Below are positions 11,429-23,068 of a DNA stretch of 64,000 nt, piece after piece; position 1 is the stretch's first letter; the number at the start of each line of letters is the position of its first letter. Position numbers and translations under genes: made by a program. This stretch comes from Cryptomeria japonica (taxonomy: Eukaryota; Streptophyta; Pinopsida; Cupressales; Cupressaceae). The stretch spans positions 434,342,730 through 434,406,729 of the forward strand of contig NC_081407.1 in the NCBI RefSeq assembly GCF_030272615.1, read 5' to 3'. Below the pieces are notes generated by a model that was not told where the DNA came from, made no database searches, and saw nothing but the letters and a program-made list of their open reading frames with translations.

Positions 11429-11666
11429 ATTGATGGGAATATCCATCAACAACAAAAAGAAATGACACTCTCTGCACAACTCTGCATTAACTCAACAACT
11501 ATTTGAATCTCACATAAGCTCTCCCCCTTTGACATCAAGGACAAAGGAAGGCAAATCTCCCCCTATGAAACTCACCCCTTATCCCCCTAAGAGGAAGTAC
11601 CCAAACATCAATCCAGATTAAAAATATGGAAGTTGTTCACTAGACCAATGCACAACCAAATGTACA

Positions 11667-12664
11667 TCAGTTCACACTAGGAAGGGGTAATACCCCTAAC
11701 TTCTGTTGGAGATACTCAAAAGTATCTTTACACGATATCTTCATGAATATATTTGTAATCTTCTCCTTTGTGGGTACATACTCAAGCTTTACTTCATTGT
11801 CCAAAACCTTTTTCCTCAAGTAGTGATACTGAATGGATACGTGCTTTGTTCTGGAATGTTGTACCAAATTCTTAGAATTTTTTATTGCACTAGTGTTATC
11901 ACACATAATAGAGATAGGTTCATTGAATGTTACACAAATATCCTTTAAAATCTGCTTCATCCATAGAATCTATGTGCAACATGAAGATGTTGGAATATAT
12001 TCTGCTTCAGCTATAGATAAAGAGATAGAATCTTGCTTCTTACTTGGCCAAGTAACTAACCAAGAGCCAAGAAAGAATGCTCCGCCACTTGTACTTTTCC
12101 TATACTCAACACTTCTGGCTCAATCCGCATCAGTATAAGTTGTCAAAGTGAAATATGAATTTCTAGGATACCACAAACCAAACTCTTTTGTTCCTTTTAG
12201 ATATCTAAAAATTCTTTTCACTGCCACAACATGTGACTCTTTCAGTTCTTGCTAAAATCTACCTGCCAAACAAACTGCATACATGATATTCAATCTGGTA
12301 GCAGTCAAATGTAATAGTCCTCCAATCATTGATCTATATTGACTTGCATTCACTTTAGGGGACTTATCATCTTTTGTCAATTTGCATCTGGTGGTCATAG
12401 GTGTACACACTAGTTTGGAATTCTCCAACCCAAACTTCTTCAACAATTCCTTAATATACTTAGAGTATGAAATGAAAATTCCCTTGTCACTCTGATTTAC
12501 TTGTAAACCAAGAAATAAATTTAACTCACCAATCATGGACATCTCAAATTCCTTTCGCATCTCATTAGCAAATTTTCTACACATACCTTCATTTCTTCCA
12601 AAAATTATGTCATCAACACACACTACAACAAATAAGATTTTACTTGAATAAGTCTTGAAATATA
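11667..12664 (-). pseudogene. Element A reverse transcriptase C-terminus and RNase H
   Basis: After the element D junction the frame continues with LYFKTYSSKIL and the active-site box VCVDDIIFG, where the usual Tyr of YVDD is Cys. It goes on through FLGLQV, YIKELLKKFG and YRSMIGGLLHLTATR. RNase H follows: YTDADWA, SISLSIAEAEY, MCDNTSAI and SRTKHVSIQYHYLR, all the acidic residues of copia RNase H. The frame ends at LGVLPLPSVN near 11667. Stops (for example after CLAGRF) make it non-functional. Confidence 0.9.
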
Positions 12665-12669
12665 AATTT

Positions 12670-13834
12670 TGTTGGCATTTGATATTCTGGTGATGCTCCA
12701 GTGAAGATTGGTGGCTCTTCATGCTTGTAGATTCTTAGGAATTGTCATTGATGGAAACTTTGCCTTCTGATTTGATCCGGTATGAAGTTTTGGCTAACCG
12801 GATGTCTTGGATAATGTATTCCTGGATTAAGACTATCGGTGCAATTCAATATACAACTTTGTGATCATTTTCATTTTTGGTGAAGCAGTTTTTGGTTTCA
12901 GTGATTAGTGATTAGTTGGTTGGGTATATGAGGCAGTTTATCACGACAATCCACCCACTGATGTTAATTCCTATGCCTGTTTTAAGATTCAGTATTCGGT
13001 AGAATAGTAAAACAAAGTATTCATCATAGTTAGTGGTGTAACGTGTGTCTGGATCCTTGGAGTTGATTTCAGTGATTGAAAATGTGTTTGAGGCAATTTG
13101 TGAGACCTATAGGAAGTGTGTGATCTTGTATTTTGGGTCTGGAATATGGTTCGGTAATAGATCTAAGCTAACTTGCAGCTACACGTTTCACATTTTGATA
13201 TTTGGTGAAGTCGACTTGTGAAAGATTAATTTTTGTATGTGTGGATATATCAAACCAATTTGGATGATGCATTTGGTGTGTGATATAATGTGGTAGAATT
13301 TTTTGAAGCTATTGAGTGCATTTTCACGTGCACATCTTGATATTGGTTGATCTGGTAAGCATTTACAGAGCAAAATAGAGCAGATTAGCAGATCAGCTAT
13401 AGCGGATCATTTTGCACTTAATTGAAACTGATTTTTGGCATAATTAGATGTTATTTTTGAGTTCACTACTTATTGTAATTAGTTTGTAATCATTTGTAAG
13501 GCAGTGAGCCTTCCTCTAGGTTTGTTGCCTTTGTTATTGTAACTTGAACAGTGAGTTCTAGGCAGTGTACCTGAATGCAACTGCATTCCCCTCATGTAAT
13601 ATTGTTTTGCTACTGGCCATAGTGGAATAATATTGTGGGTTCAAATCCCGCCGTGGTTTTACCCATTTGGGTTTCCACGTAAAAATCATGGTGTTATGGT
13701 TGCATGGTTACTTGTTTTAAGTTTCTGCACTTTACTTTTTTTCTTAAGCATCCAGTGGTTAAAGAATCAAAATACCAAGTTTAAATTTGCAGAACACTGA
13801 TTCACCCCCCTCTCAATGTTCATTGATTCCAACA
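12670..13834 (+). repeat. Element D 5' LTR
   Basis: It starts TGTTGG and ends CCAACA. It pairs with 16436-17593 over the whole length with many substitutions. Near the 3' end are the copia-typical blocks gggttcaaatcccgccgtgg and ttcacccccctctcaatg. Confidence 0.93.
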
Positions 13835-13836
13835 AG

Positions 13837-13850
13837 TGGTATCAGAGCCC
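13837..13850 (+). other. Element D primer-binding site (tRNA-iMet)
   Basis: TGGTATCAGAGCCC sits two bases after the LTR and is an exact match to the usual plant initiator-Met primer site. It sets the element's orientation as plus. Confidence 0.95.
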
Positions 13851-13902
13851 TATTCCTTTGAGGAAGCCTAACCGATTGAGGAAGGTCGGGGAGATCGAAT
13901 CA

Positions 13903-14950
13903 ATGGATTCTGGTTTGCAGAGATAGCTTTGTGTGGCACTCGAGGATCTTGATGCAACAAGAAATGAAATAAATTCCTTAAAGAAAAAATTGAATGCAAC
14001 TAAAGACTTCATTAAAGATTTGAAAGAACAAGTCAATAATTCGAGAGAAAAAGGAAAGAGCTGATGGACAAGCTGAAGGAGAAAGAAGAACAAAGCATGA
14101 AAAATCAGGACAAGATCAATAGAGAGAATGTTTTATTGAATAATGAGATGCAATCCATTGTGATGAAGCTGACTAAGGAAATTGAAGACCGGAAGAAGAA
14201 TGAAGAAAGTTTGACTCAATCATTTAAAGAAAGATCAGATGAATGCTACAGACTTACTTATGATAATGATCAGTTGAAGCTTGAGACGATGCAATCAAGA
14301 ATCGTGGACAAGAACTTGAAAGATAGATTGTTGCCTTAAGAGATGAACTTTCTACTGCAAATGAATATAAAGACACATTTAATGCTAGCTCATCAAGGCT
14401 TGATGAGATGCTGGAGAGTCAGAGACATGGAAAAGATATGCGAGGACTTGGATTTGAGAAAGGAGAATCCTCCGGTTCTAGACAGAGCAACGCAAAGCCT
14501 AGCAAGAATCCTCTGGTAAGATAACCTAATGCTTATAAATTCAATGGTAGATGTTTCACTTGCAATAAATTTGGTCATATGGAAAATCAATGAAGAAGTA
14601 GGATGAATAATGGAATGATGAATAACATGATGAACAATGGTCCTACCTTTATTGGTCAGTGTTTCATATGCAATAATTTTGGTCACAAGTCAAATATGTG
14701 CAGAATTATGATCAATTCTTATAGTAAGAGATGTTATGCTTGTGGAATGTTTGGGCATATATCTAACCAATGCAAGAAGAGACAAAATCAAATGAATTTC
14801 AGATATATGCAGAGAAATGTTGATTGCCATGCATGCAACAAGCTAGGTCACATTACAAAATATTGCAGAAGCAAGAATAATGGTATGATAAACAAGAACA
14901 AATCAGATGAGAAAGGAAAAGGAAAAGTAGATGAAATCAGAAATTAGCAT
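13903..14950 (+). pseudogene. Element D ORF1: coiled-coil plus zinc-knuckle gag-like protein
   Basis: Reading starts near the ATG at 13903 (MDSGLQR). It passes a stop and shows CVALEDLDATRNEINSL, a coiled coil, then the open segment 14064-14339 (KEKEEQSMKNQDKINRE and more coiled coil). Then come LDEMLESQR and GLGFEKGESSGSRQ. Four CCHC-like knuckles in tandem follow: CNKFGHMENQ (interrupted by a stop), CFICNNFGHKSNMC, CYACGMFGHISNQC and CHACNKLGHITKYC. The last three are intact CX2CX4HX4C and lie in the open frame 14603-14947. The layout resembles the C-terminal half of a SIRE-like gag. RNA binding by the knuckles is expected. Several stops and frameshifts make it a pseudogene. Confidence 0.72.
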
Positions 14951-15262
14951 AAGAAAATGTGGGTTAAGAAAGAAGATTCCAATGTGCATAATGGCTCCAC
15001 GCCTGAATCTGATGATGGAAACCCATTCGGTAACTAGGGTGTTTTGGCTTTAGGGGGAGTTTTACATGCAGATTCATAGAACCCCCTCTTTGGTGATCTG
15101 TAACCGATTCTGGAAGTACATGCAGAAGTCTCTAGTGATTAGGGGGATCAACCATCTATTGATTCGGTTGAAGAAGCACAAGATAGACCTTCTGAGAATC
15201 CAACAGTAGATATCTCCGGTGAAGCTACTCAGGACCCTCCTAAGATAGAAGTAATTACAGAA

Positions 15263-16042
15263 ATGATAGCAGAGGAGATTGCAAAAGTTGAAAAGCATGT
15301 GAGTGCAGAGGAGAAGAGTGATGAGCCAATAGAGAAACCTCTGGTAACCATGACTGTGGCCAATGTCACTAACAAAGGTAAGCAAATTGATGTTGAAGAT
15401 GACTTTTCTCATGGTCTGGTTGATTTAAGTACTCTTTCCCCTCTTCAAGCATTGAAACTTGCCACCCAAGCTCAGATCAATGTAAGTGAAGATCTGTTGA
15501 AATCCCAGTTTGGACATAAAGAGGTCATTTATCTTGCAACTGAGATTTTAGAAATTTTTTTACCTAATTTCAGTCAGGATTTTGGTGTTTCTCCCTCCAG
15601 AAAGCTTAAGAACTTGTTAAATGTTGTTAACTCCAATTTTGTATCATTAGAAACGGCTGCAGATGAATCTGTGTAGAAGAGAATTAATGAGATGAGATTG
15701 CAGAATAAGTTGAAAGATGTTGAGAGAGATAGAACAAGCCCGAAGTCTGCAATGAAGAGTGTAGAAGAGGCATTGAATGAAGGCGGGAAAATTTTTAAAT
15801 CATGTCTGTTTTTGCCCAAATTTACTACAGACATTGGTCAACAAATAAGAGATCTTGAGGACAAGTTAGCTAGTATCGATCATTCTTTTGCACCTCATTC
15901 GGTCTTCTCGAGTTCCCTTGAAGAACAAATTTTGGAATTCACTGAAAAAATAAAGAGATTGAACCAAGACAAGGAGAAAATGTTGAGCAAAGTAGGAGAA
16001 CTGAGGAGTTTGATAACTCCCAGGATCGATACCTTGATGTGA
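15263..16042 (+). pseudogene. Element D ORF2: unknown helical protein
   Basis: Two open segments (15263-15676 and 15692-16042) lie in different frames 16 bp apart and probably form one ORF. The first has LSTLSPLQALKLATQAQINV and LATEILEIFLPNFSQDFGVS. The second is coiled coil: QQIRDLEDKLASIDHSF, LEEQILEFTEKIKRLNQDKE, then KMLSKVGELRSLITPRIDTL at the end. I recognise no enzyme motif. Its position between the gag-like ORF1 and the polypurine tract is where pol would be in a full element. Function unknown. Confidence 0.5.
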
Positions 16043-16422
16043 GCACAACAAGATACAATAAGTTCCTAAAATAAACCGGTGCCATCCGATCTTCAAAGTC
16101 TTGAGATTCATGCATTCATGTAGAGTGCCCTAATAAATGTCTTTGATTGTTTCCCGAGAGGTTGGAACCAATATTTGGAATCCTTAAAGGTGACATACTC
16201 AGACATCTTCAAATTCATGTAACCAATTGCATTCATTCATTCTTTTGTTTTGATGGATTCCCACCCCTTTCCATTGATGTCAAAGGGGGAGAGAGAGAGC
16301 AGTGAAAAATGGAGAAAGCAGTTCAGAGGGAGTCAGTTAGATTCAGTGTACCGAATTCAGTTTTTTTGGTGTTTTGCAGATTTGGGATAGTTATCATTTT
16401 TCACTAGTGTTGCCATCAATGC

Positions 16423-16435
16423 CAAAGGAGGAGAT
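16423..16435 (+). other. Element D polypurine tract
   Basis: The tract caaaggaggagat abuts the 3' LTR start TGTTGG. An upstream copy of the motif, attgatgtcaaagggggaga, lies at 16273-16292. Confidence 0.85.
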
Positions 16436-17593
16436 TGTTGGAATTTTATGTTCCAGTGATGCTCTGGTGAATATTGGTGGCTCTTGATGCTTGTAGATTC
16501 TTGGGAGTTGTCATTGATGGCAACTCTACCTTCTGATTTGATCCAGTATGAATTTTTGGCTAATCCGATGTCTTGGATAATGTATTCCTTGACTAAGATT
16601 GTCGGTGCAGTTTATAATACAACTTTGTGATCATTTTCATTTGCGGTGAAGCAGGTTTTGGTTTCGTTGATCAGTGATTAGTTGATTGGGTATATGAGGC
16701 AGTTTATCATGACAATTCATCCTCCAATGTTAATTCCTATGCCTATTTTAAGATTTGATCTCTAGTAGAATAGTAAAACAAAATATTCATCATAATTGAT
16801 GGTGTAACGTGTGTCCGGATCCTTGGATTTGATTATGGTGATTGGAAATGTGTTTGGGGCGATTTGTGAGACCTATAGGAAGCGTGTGATCTTGTATTTT
16901 GAGTCCAGAATATGGTTCGGTAATAGATCTAAGCCGACTTGCAGCTACACGTTTCACATTTTGATATTTGGTGAAGTCGACTTGTGAAAGATTAATTTTT
17001 GTATGTGTGGATATATAAGACTAATTTGGATGTTGCATTTGGTGTGTGATATAATGTGGTAGACTGTTTTGAAGCAATTAATTGCATTTTCACATGCGCA
17101 TTTTGATATTGGTTGATCCGATAAGCAGTTATAGAGAAGATTAGCAGATCAGCTACAACAGATCATTTTACAATTAATCGGAACTAATTTTTGGCATAAT
17201 CAGATGCTATTTTCCATTTTACTAATTATTGTAATTAGTTTGTAATCATCTGTAAGGTAGTGAGCCTTCCTTCAAGGTTGTTGCCCTATTACTTTAACTT
17301 GAGCAATGAGCTCTAAGTAGTGTGCCTGAATGCAAGTGCATCCCCCTCATGTAATCTTATTTTTCTACTGTCCATGGTGGAATAATATTGTGGGTTCAAA
17401 TCCCACCATAGTTTTTCCCATTTGGGTTTCCATGTAAAAATATTAGTGTTATGGTTGCATGGTTACCTATTTTAAGTTTCTATAGTTTACTTTCTTTCTT
17501 AAGCATCTGGTGGTTAAAGAATCAGAATAACAAGTTTAAAATTTGCAGAACACTGATTCACTCCCCCCCTCGTAGTGTTCTTTGATTCCAACA
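16436..17593 (+). repeat. Element D 3' LTR
   Basis: The partner of 12670-13834. It starts TGTTGG and ends CCAACA and is followed by the target duplication aattg. The conserved 3' block ttcactccccccct corresponds to ttcacccccct in the 5' copy. Confidence 0.93.
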
Positions 17594-17598
17594 AATTG

Positions 17599-18290
17599 TT
17601 GTCAGCGGATCCCTTCTATAAACTTTAATCAATCAAATACTTATCTAGCCTTCCAAACCAAGCTCTATGGGCTTGTTTCAATCCATACAGGGCCTTCTTC
17701 AATCTGCAAACAATGTTCAAATCATCTTTCAACTTCAATCCTTCTGGTTGTTCAATGTAAACTTCTTCTTTCAATTCTCCATTCAAAAATGTTGATTTCA
17801 CATCCATATAATAAACCTTGAAATCCTTAAAAGCTACAAAATTGAGAAACATTCAGATTGCCTCTATCTAAGAAACCAGGGCATATGTCTGCTAAAAATC
17901 AATACCTTCTATATGAGTATAACCTTTGCAAACCAAGTTTGCTTTATTTCTCATAACCTTTCCATCCAACTTGTTCTGGAATACCCACTTTGTTCCAATC
18001 ACATTCTTATCTAGTAGTATGTTAACTAATTCCCATGACTCTTCTCAATCCGATCTAGCTCTTCTCTTATTGTCTTCATCCAATTCTGATCTTTGCAAGC
18101 TTCTTCTATTGTTTTTGATTCAATCTCTGAAAGTAAATATAACAAGACTTGTTCTTGAGCTACTTTGCTTCTTATGATGATTCCTTTGTTCTTATCTCTA
18201 GTAATCTAATGCACTAAATGATTCTTCTGAACATTTCTTGGGGTCTTAGATGTAGATATCAAAGCTTCCCGAGCTTCCTTTTCTTCTTCT
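17599..18290 (-). pseudogene. Element A reverse transcriptase N-terminal part
   Basis: On the minus strand copia RT motifs appear in order with stops between them: ESWELVNILLDKNVIGTKWVF, NKANLVCKGYTHIEGIDF, then the open segment 17852-17625 with [25 protein letters not shown] (read in two halves) and [15 protein letters not shown]. The catalytic Asp of the MDVK box is present. The frame runs into element D at 17598 and resumes at 12664. Confidence 0.88.
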
Positions 18291-19255
18291 CATTTTCTGA
18301 TTTTCTCTTCCCTTTTTTTGTCATCCAGTTCATCAGACTCATATCCTGCTAATTTCTCAAACTCTTTAGAAATGTCTTTATCAACCTTCACATTTGCACT
18401 TTCAACAATCTTGTTCAGCCTTTTGTTGTAACACCAGTATGCCTTTCTCCTTGTAGAGTATCCTAGGAATATGCCTTCATCTGCTATGCTATCAAACTTT
18501 CCAAGATTATCTTCATCTCTCTGGATATAACACTTGCTTCCAAATACCTTGAAATATTTCATTGTCAGAGTTCTACCATGCCATAGCTCATAAGATGTAT
18601 TTCCATGTCTTTTCTGGTATAGAATATGGTTAAGCATGTAGACCGTAGTATGAATTGCTTCTCTCTAATAGACTTTTGAGAGTTATGCTCCTTTGATAAT
18701 TGTTATGGCTGCCTTTTGAATTGTTTAGTTCATCCTTTCTACTACACCATTTTTCTAAGGTGTTCTCGGAGTAGACAACTACCTTTTAATACCATGTTTC
18801 TCACAAAAAATATTAAACTCATCAGATTTAAATTCTCCTTCTTTGTTGGACCTCAAGCACTTAATCTTTTTCTCAACTTCATTTTCAACTTTAGACTCGA
18901 TTTTTTTAAATTTCTCTAATGCTTATGACTTCTCTCTAAAAAATGCAACCCGTGACATTCTAGAATAATCATCAATAAAAAACATGAAATAATTCTCACC
19001 TCGTATACTCCTTGTTCTAGTTAGACGACATAGGTCTGTGTGCACTAAATCCAACAATCTAGTGGTCTATATGTTCATTTCGTCTACTTTTGCAAACGTG
19101 TTATCCGATTTGGTCAACCTCGACAAATCTCTCACTACACTTGATGAGATAATCTTCATTGAGTTGTCAAAATCAATATGACACATCCTCCAGTGCTAGA
19201 GCCAACTATCATTGATCTCAGATAACAAAGAACGCTTCACAACTCCTTCTAGTAG
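18291..19255 (-). pseudogene. Element A integrase
   Basis: It continues the protease frame after the stop at 19256. The pre-integrase block is HWRMCHIDFDN. The core shows LVHTDLCR (first Asp), FIDDYSR (second Asp region) and NGVVERMN (Glu): the DDE triad of copia integrases. The open segment 18637-18291 holds YELWHGRTLTMKYFKVFGSK, GIFLGYSTRRKAYWCYN and a charged tail. Numerous stops (for example in YEYTR-like and REKS segments) make it inactive. Confidence 0.88.
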
Positions 19256-19573
19256 TTACATGTTTCCACCAGTCCTTTTCCCTGTTGCAATAATAATTCT
19301 GGATCCTTTCCGAATCTCACAACCATTATCTTGAAAGATAACATTGTAACCATTTTTGCACATCTGTCCAACACTCAAAAGATTGTGATGCAAACCCTTC
19401 ACATAGTAAACATTGTTATTAGTATGCTTTCCATCAAAAGAAATAGAAACAATTCCCACAATTAGTGTTTTCCGATCATCTCCAAACCTAATAGAACCAC
19501 CATCATACTTTTGAAGTTTCACAAACTTACATTTGTCACTAGTCATATTATTTGAGCATCCACTATCAATCAT
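19256..19573 (-). pseudogene. Element A aspartic protease
   Basis: The active-site motif MIDSGCSNNMTSDKCKF (copia consensus DSGCSRHMT) opens the segment. HHNLLSVGQMCKNGYNVIF, the usual end of copia proteases before the pre-integrase domain, follows. It is in the same frame as gag upstream and separated from it by one stop. Confidence 0.9.
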
Positions 19574-19576
19574 CCA

Positions 19577-20530
19577 TTAATCTCTATCTCTTCTAACATG
19601 TAAAGCAGTAGCAAAAACCATAGGAATATCAATTTTAGGTACATCTCTTTCTACCAAAAACAAACAATTGCCATCTTCATAATTTGATTCATCATCTAAA
19701 ATTCCAACATCATCTTTGACATAGTAGGCTCTCTTGTTAAAATTCCCTTTCCTGTCTCTAGATTTCTGACTTGAACCTCTTTCTGGACACCTAGCAGCAA
19801 CATAACCAATCTTTCCACATCTAAAGCATTTAAGGGGCAACATACCTTTGTATTTGTCAGTGCCTTTCTTTAGTTTCTTTACAAAGTTTGCTTCCATCTC
19901 ATCTGAACTTTCATCTTTCGGATCTTTCTTAGAGGCTTTAAAGGTAGATTCAGTCTTAGCTTTATCTTTTCCAAACTTCCTTATTTCAAATGTTGATAGA
20001 GTACCATACAACTACTCTCTGGTAAACTTCTTTGGATCATAGGTTTCTTCAATAGCCAAGATCTTGTCACTATAGCTTTCTGGTAGCGACATCAAAATCT
20101 TCTCTATTACTTCGTCTATCAAGATGCCGCCAAGTTCTCTGATTTCATTTACCACACTATGAAACTTCTGAAAATAGCTAGTTATATCTTCTCCTTCTTC
20201 CATTTTCAAGTTCTCATATCTACACTTAGTTGTTAGTTTATTTGATAATTTGACTCTATCATTTCCTTCATAGATATATCTCAACTTTTCCCAAACCTCA
20301 TAAGTAGCATTTAATGAAATAACCTTTGTCAATTTAGTCTTTGATAAAGCACTAAAGATAGCATACCTTGCCTTTTCATTCTCTTCAAAAGCTTGAATCT
20401 CATCTACAGTGGAAAGACCATTTGCTGATTGAATATACTTAGCTTCCATTGCTTTCCAAGTGTTGTATCTCAAAGAGATCAGGTAGCCTCTCATCTTCAC
20501 TTTCTAGAAACTATAGTCGGATCCTTCAAA
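19577..20530 (-). pseudogene. Element A gag with zinc knuckle
   Basis: This is the copia gag (UBN2/DUF4219 type). It begins at the ATG at 37808-37806, on the far side of element G, where nine codons are readable (MAHKLTIPI). It continues here with FEGSDYSF, then KMRGYLISLRYNTWKAME, EVWEKLRYIYEG, ITSYFQKFHSVVNEIRELGG and SLPESYSDKILAIEE. After one stop at 20011 comes a zinc knuckle, CFRCGKIGYVAARC, in which the knuckle His is replaced by Tyr. Gag would form the particle and bind RNA. The stop after SYSF, the stop at 20011 and the G insertion inactivate it. Confidence 0.9.
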
Positions 20531-20535
20531 GATAG

Positions 20536-21595
20536 TGTATACACCTAAAAATGGTCTGAAGATAGTTAATTAAATATGCAGTTATTTGATTAATTCCCCT
20601 TCCCAATTAATTGAATTCACAAGCAATTTAATTAATTTCTCTATTCATCTACTAGGAAATAAATCTAAATGATTTATTTATATAGTTCATCTCACATCCC
20701 CCTTTGATTAATTAATTCTAAATTAATTAATGTCTCCCCATACTAATCAATTCTTCTAATCCCTAATTAAGGTTAACAAACTCAAGTTGGTTGAGATTAA
20801 TTACCATTTTCCAATTATTTGAATTTCTAAATTCAAATGAGCACATGGCTCCTAACTTTAACCACCCAACCTAACCATCCCCTAACTTAACCCATTCTAT
20901 CTAATCTTGGGTCTAACTAAACCTATCCTATCTTGCACATTCTAACCTCCTTATTCTAAGCTCTCATGGTGTGGATATTCTCTCCTTGAGACACATGACA
21001 CTTTTGCCACATGTCTCCTCCCTTGGACACTTGCCCTCTCATGAGCAAGGCTCCTTGACACTTGTCACCACAGAGATGACAAGTGTCCCTTCCTCCAACC
21101 TCTTCTCCAACTTCTTCAATCTTGGCCCTTGATATCTTCAGATCAAATCTGGACCGTCGATTCTTGCCACCTCAGCTTTGGCCTTGGAATTCCTATAAAT
21201 ACCCCTCATTTTGGAGCAATAAGGAGCCCATCTCATATCGATTTAGGCATCATCACTATAGGCAATTTGCATTTCAATTATCTAGTAATTAGGTTTGGAT
21301 TTATCATAGCATGTTCATCTAGGTTCTTAAATCATGCATTTCATATCATCTTTATAGTCAATCATGATCAATTAGCTACTCAACTCTTGAGTTGTCACTT
21401 TGGAGGTCATTGCTCCACTGAGAGCCCATCAATCCAACACCTTCAAGGTCCTCAAGAATAGAGGAAAATGGGACATTTCAAGGAAGGCTTATGGTTTGCA
21501 TCTTTGGTTTAAATTTTCAATTAAGCTTTTCAATTATGTTTTTATTGTCTCATTATATGTGTATGCCTTATACTAACCATATTTTTAGCATCACA
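20536..21595 (+). repeat. Element G 5' LTR
   Basis: It starts TGTATACACC and ends TTAGCATCACA. It pairs with 36723-37781. Frames such as 21129-21461 inside it are repeated in the other LTR and are not genes. Confidence 0.95.
21194..21201 (+). promoter_or_regulatory. TATA box of element G 5' LTR
   Basis: TATAAATA lies in the context attcctataaatacccctc, about 400 bp before the LTR end. It is identical in the 3' LTR at 37381-37388. This is the expected pol II promoter of the element. Confidence 0.7.
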
Positions 21596-21600
21596 TTAAT

Positions 21601-21619
21601 TGGCGCCCACTATGGGGCC
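21601..21619 (+). other. Element G primer-binding site
   Basis: TGGCGCCCACTATGGGGCC lies five bases after the LTR. TGGCGCC-type sites of this form are typical of Tat/Ogre-like gypsy elements and differ from the iMet site used by the copia-type elements here. I do not assign the tRNA with certainty. Confidence 0.85.
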
Positions 21620-21809
21620 TAGCCCCTTTGATCTTTAACAACTTTGCTTGCAGGAAATTTCATTGACAGGTTGATTAGCTCTTTTGGAGTGCAAATTAGC
21701 TCTCTTGGGCTCCCGAATCGCGTTTTTGGCATCTTTTGTGGCGTTCCGACACCTCAAATGACATTTATGGGAGATTCCTCAACTCTATTTTTAATTTTTT
21801 CTGTACTTT

Positions 21810-22040
21810 AGCACTTTCAGTCTGTACTTTAGCCTTTTGGGTATGTATGGTGGTGTTTTTGGCAAATTTATCACGTTTTCAATCTGTTTAACAACGTTTT
21901 TGGTTTTCAGAATAGCGTTTTTGGTGTGCAGAACAGTGTTTTTGGTGTGCAAAGCAGCGTTTCTAGTGTGCAGAGTAGCGTTCTTGGCACATATGATGGC
22001 CTTCTTGGTCAATTTGATGGCGTTTTCAGTTTTTATTAAT
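21810..22040 (+). repeat. Leader repeat block 1: 21-nt tandem array
   Basis: About 11 degenerate head-to-tail copies of a 21-nt unit like gcgtttttggtgtgcagaaca. Because 21 is divisible by three, the frames stay open and encode heptapeptide repeats. It lies between the primer site and gag. Confidence 0.88.
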
Positions 22041-23068
22041 TTTGCAAATATTATATGTTGCATTCCTCATTTTTGCTTCTAGTCTGTCATTTTCCCGAAC
22101 CTAATTTGCAGATTGTTGGTTTTGCAGGTACTTATTTCACTGTGAAAGACCAGAGTTATAAACTATTTCGCTGCCAAAGAATGCAATATAAACTACTAAC
22201 TTTGTTTGCAGCCACGGGATTTTGCACTTACATTTGTTAAATTAGGCACACAGACTAATTACAATGGAAATGAACAAACATGTCTTACATGTCTTGATGA
22301 TAGGCGAGTATGCTCTCACCTTATTTAGGTGATCAGAAAGCTAGACTCATCCTTTTCTTTCAATTGCATATCTTTAGAGGGCCTGTCATAGTGGGAAAAA
22401 GCAATCACCCTGTGAGAACGACCCAAGTGAGTACAACTGGACTTGAGCATTCCAACTCACTATAATAAATAGGTCTCTGATGATTAAAGTCTCAGAGAAT
22501 GGGATTATTTGAGTTTTCTCTTTGAGATCTCTCATATCAGGCATTTTGTAGGGCCTCGCGGTCTCAATCACATTTACGTGACTACAACTTGTTTTGGTAC
22601 CTTGTTGGGCTATAGGCCTCAATCATGCTTGCATGACTTCAAGGGATAATTTCAAATGAAATTCCTAACTAAGAACTTTAAAAATAGAAGCTACCCGATT
22701 CACCTCCGAAAGGGTGATAATCTTTGTGCAAGAGAGATAGTAACTCTCCCAAGACACTTGGCCATATCGTGCCCCCATTAGCGTTTGGAGTTGAATAATA
22801 CGGCGTTGAGAATCCATTGCATGAGACTCAATGGCCGTATTCTGATTAGCTATTGGGTGTGTACCTAAGTCAGCAAGCAAAGGTTTTCATTCTCAGCGAA
22901 TCTCCTTAGGATAGATTGATTGATGTGTTTTAACAATTAAAAACCTTTGAAACAAAAATATAATCTGATTTCTGTGTTTGTAAGTCAAGTCAAGATATCA
23001 TCCATTAAAATACAACAAACATTGAAAACTCAAACTTCAAACTGTCAAATTCACAAGTTTTGCAGCAG
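22041..23068. other. Element G leader, non-repetitive part
   Basis: Leader sequence without a recognised ORF. It includes the tatgctctcacc..ttaggtgatcagaaagc stretch (22311-22345) that seems to recur in decayed form near position 355. Confidence 0.45.

Larger units (their letters stand above)
12670..17593 (+). mobile_element. Element D: non-autonomous LTR retrotransposon inside A's RT gene
   Basis: The LTRs are 12670-13834 and 16436-17593. The element has an intact iMet primer site after the first and a polypurine tract before the second. Flanks are aattt (12665-12669) and aattg (17594-17598), a 5-bp duplication with one change. Removing it restores a plausible copia RT reading across the junction. 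The interior of about 2.6 kb encodes coiled-coil and zinc-knuckle protein remnants and a second ORF, with no protease, integrase or polymerase. Mobilisation must have relied on enzymes supplied in trans. Confidence 0.9.

Noticed and set aside
13630-13680. The block gggttcaaatcccgccgtgg as a tRNA T-arm
   Set aside because: GGTTCAAATCC resembles a tRNA T-loop, but no acceptor or anticodon arm fits around it, and it recurs in the partner LTR at about 17393.
21083-21461. Open frames inside the gypsy LTR, repeated at 37453-37647
   Set aside because: They lie in both LTR copies, overlap the TATA box region and have no recognisable protein similarity.
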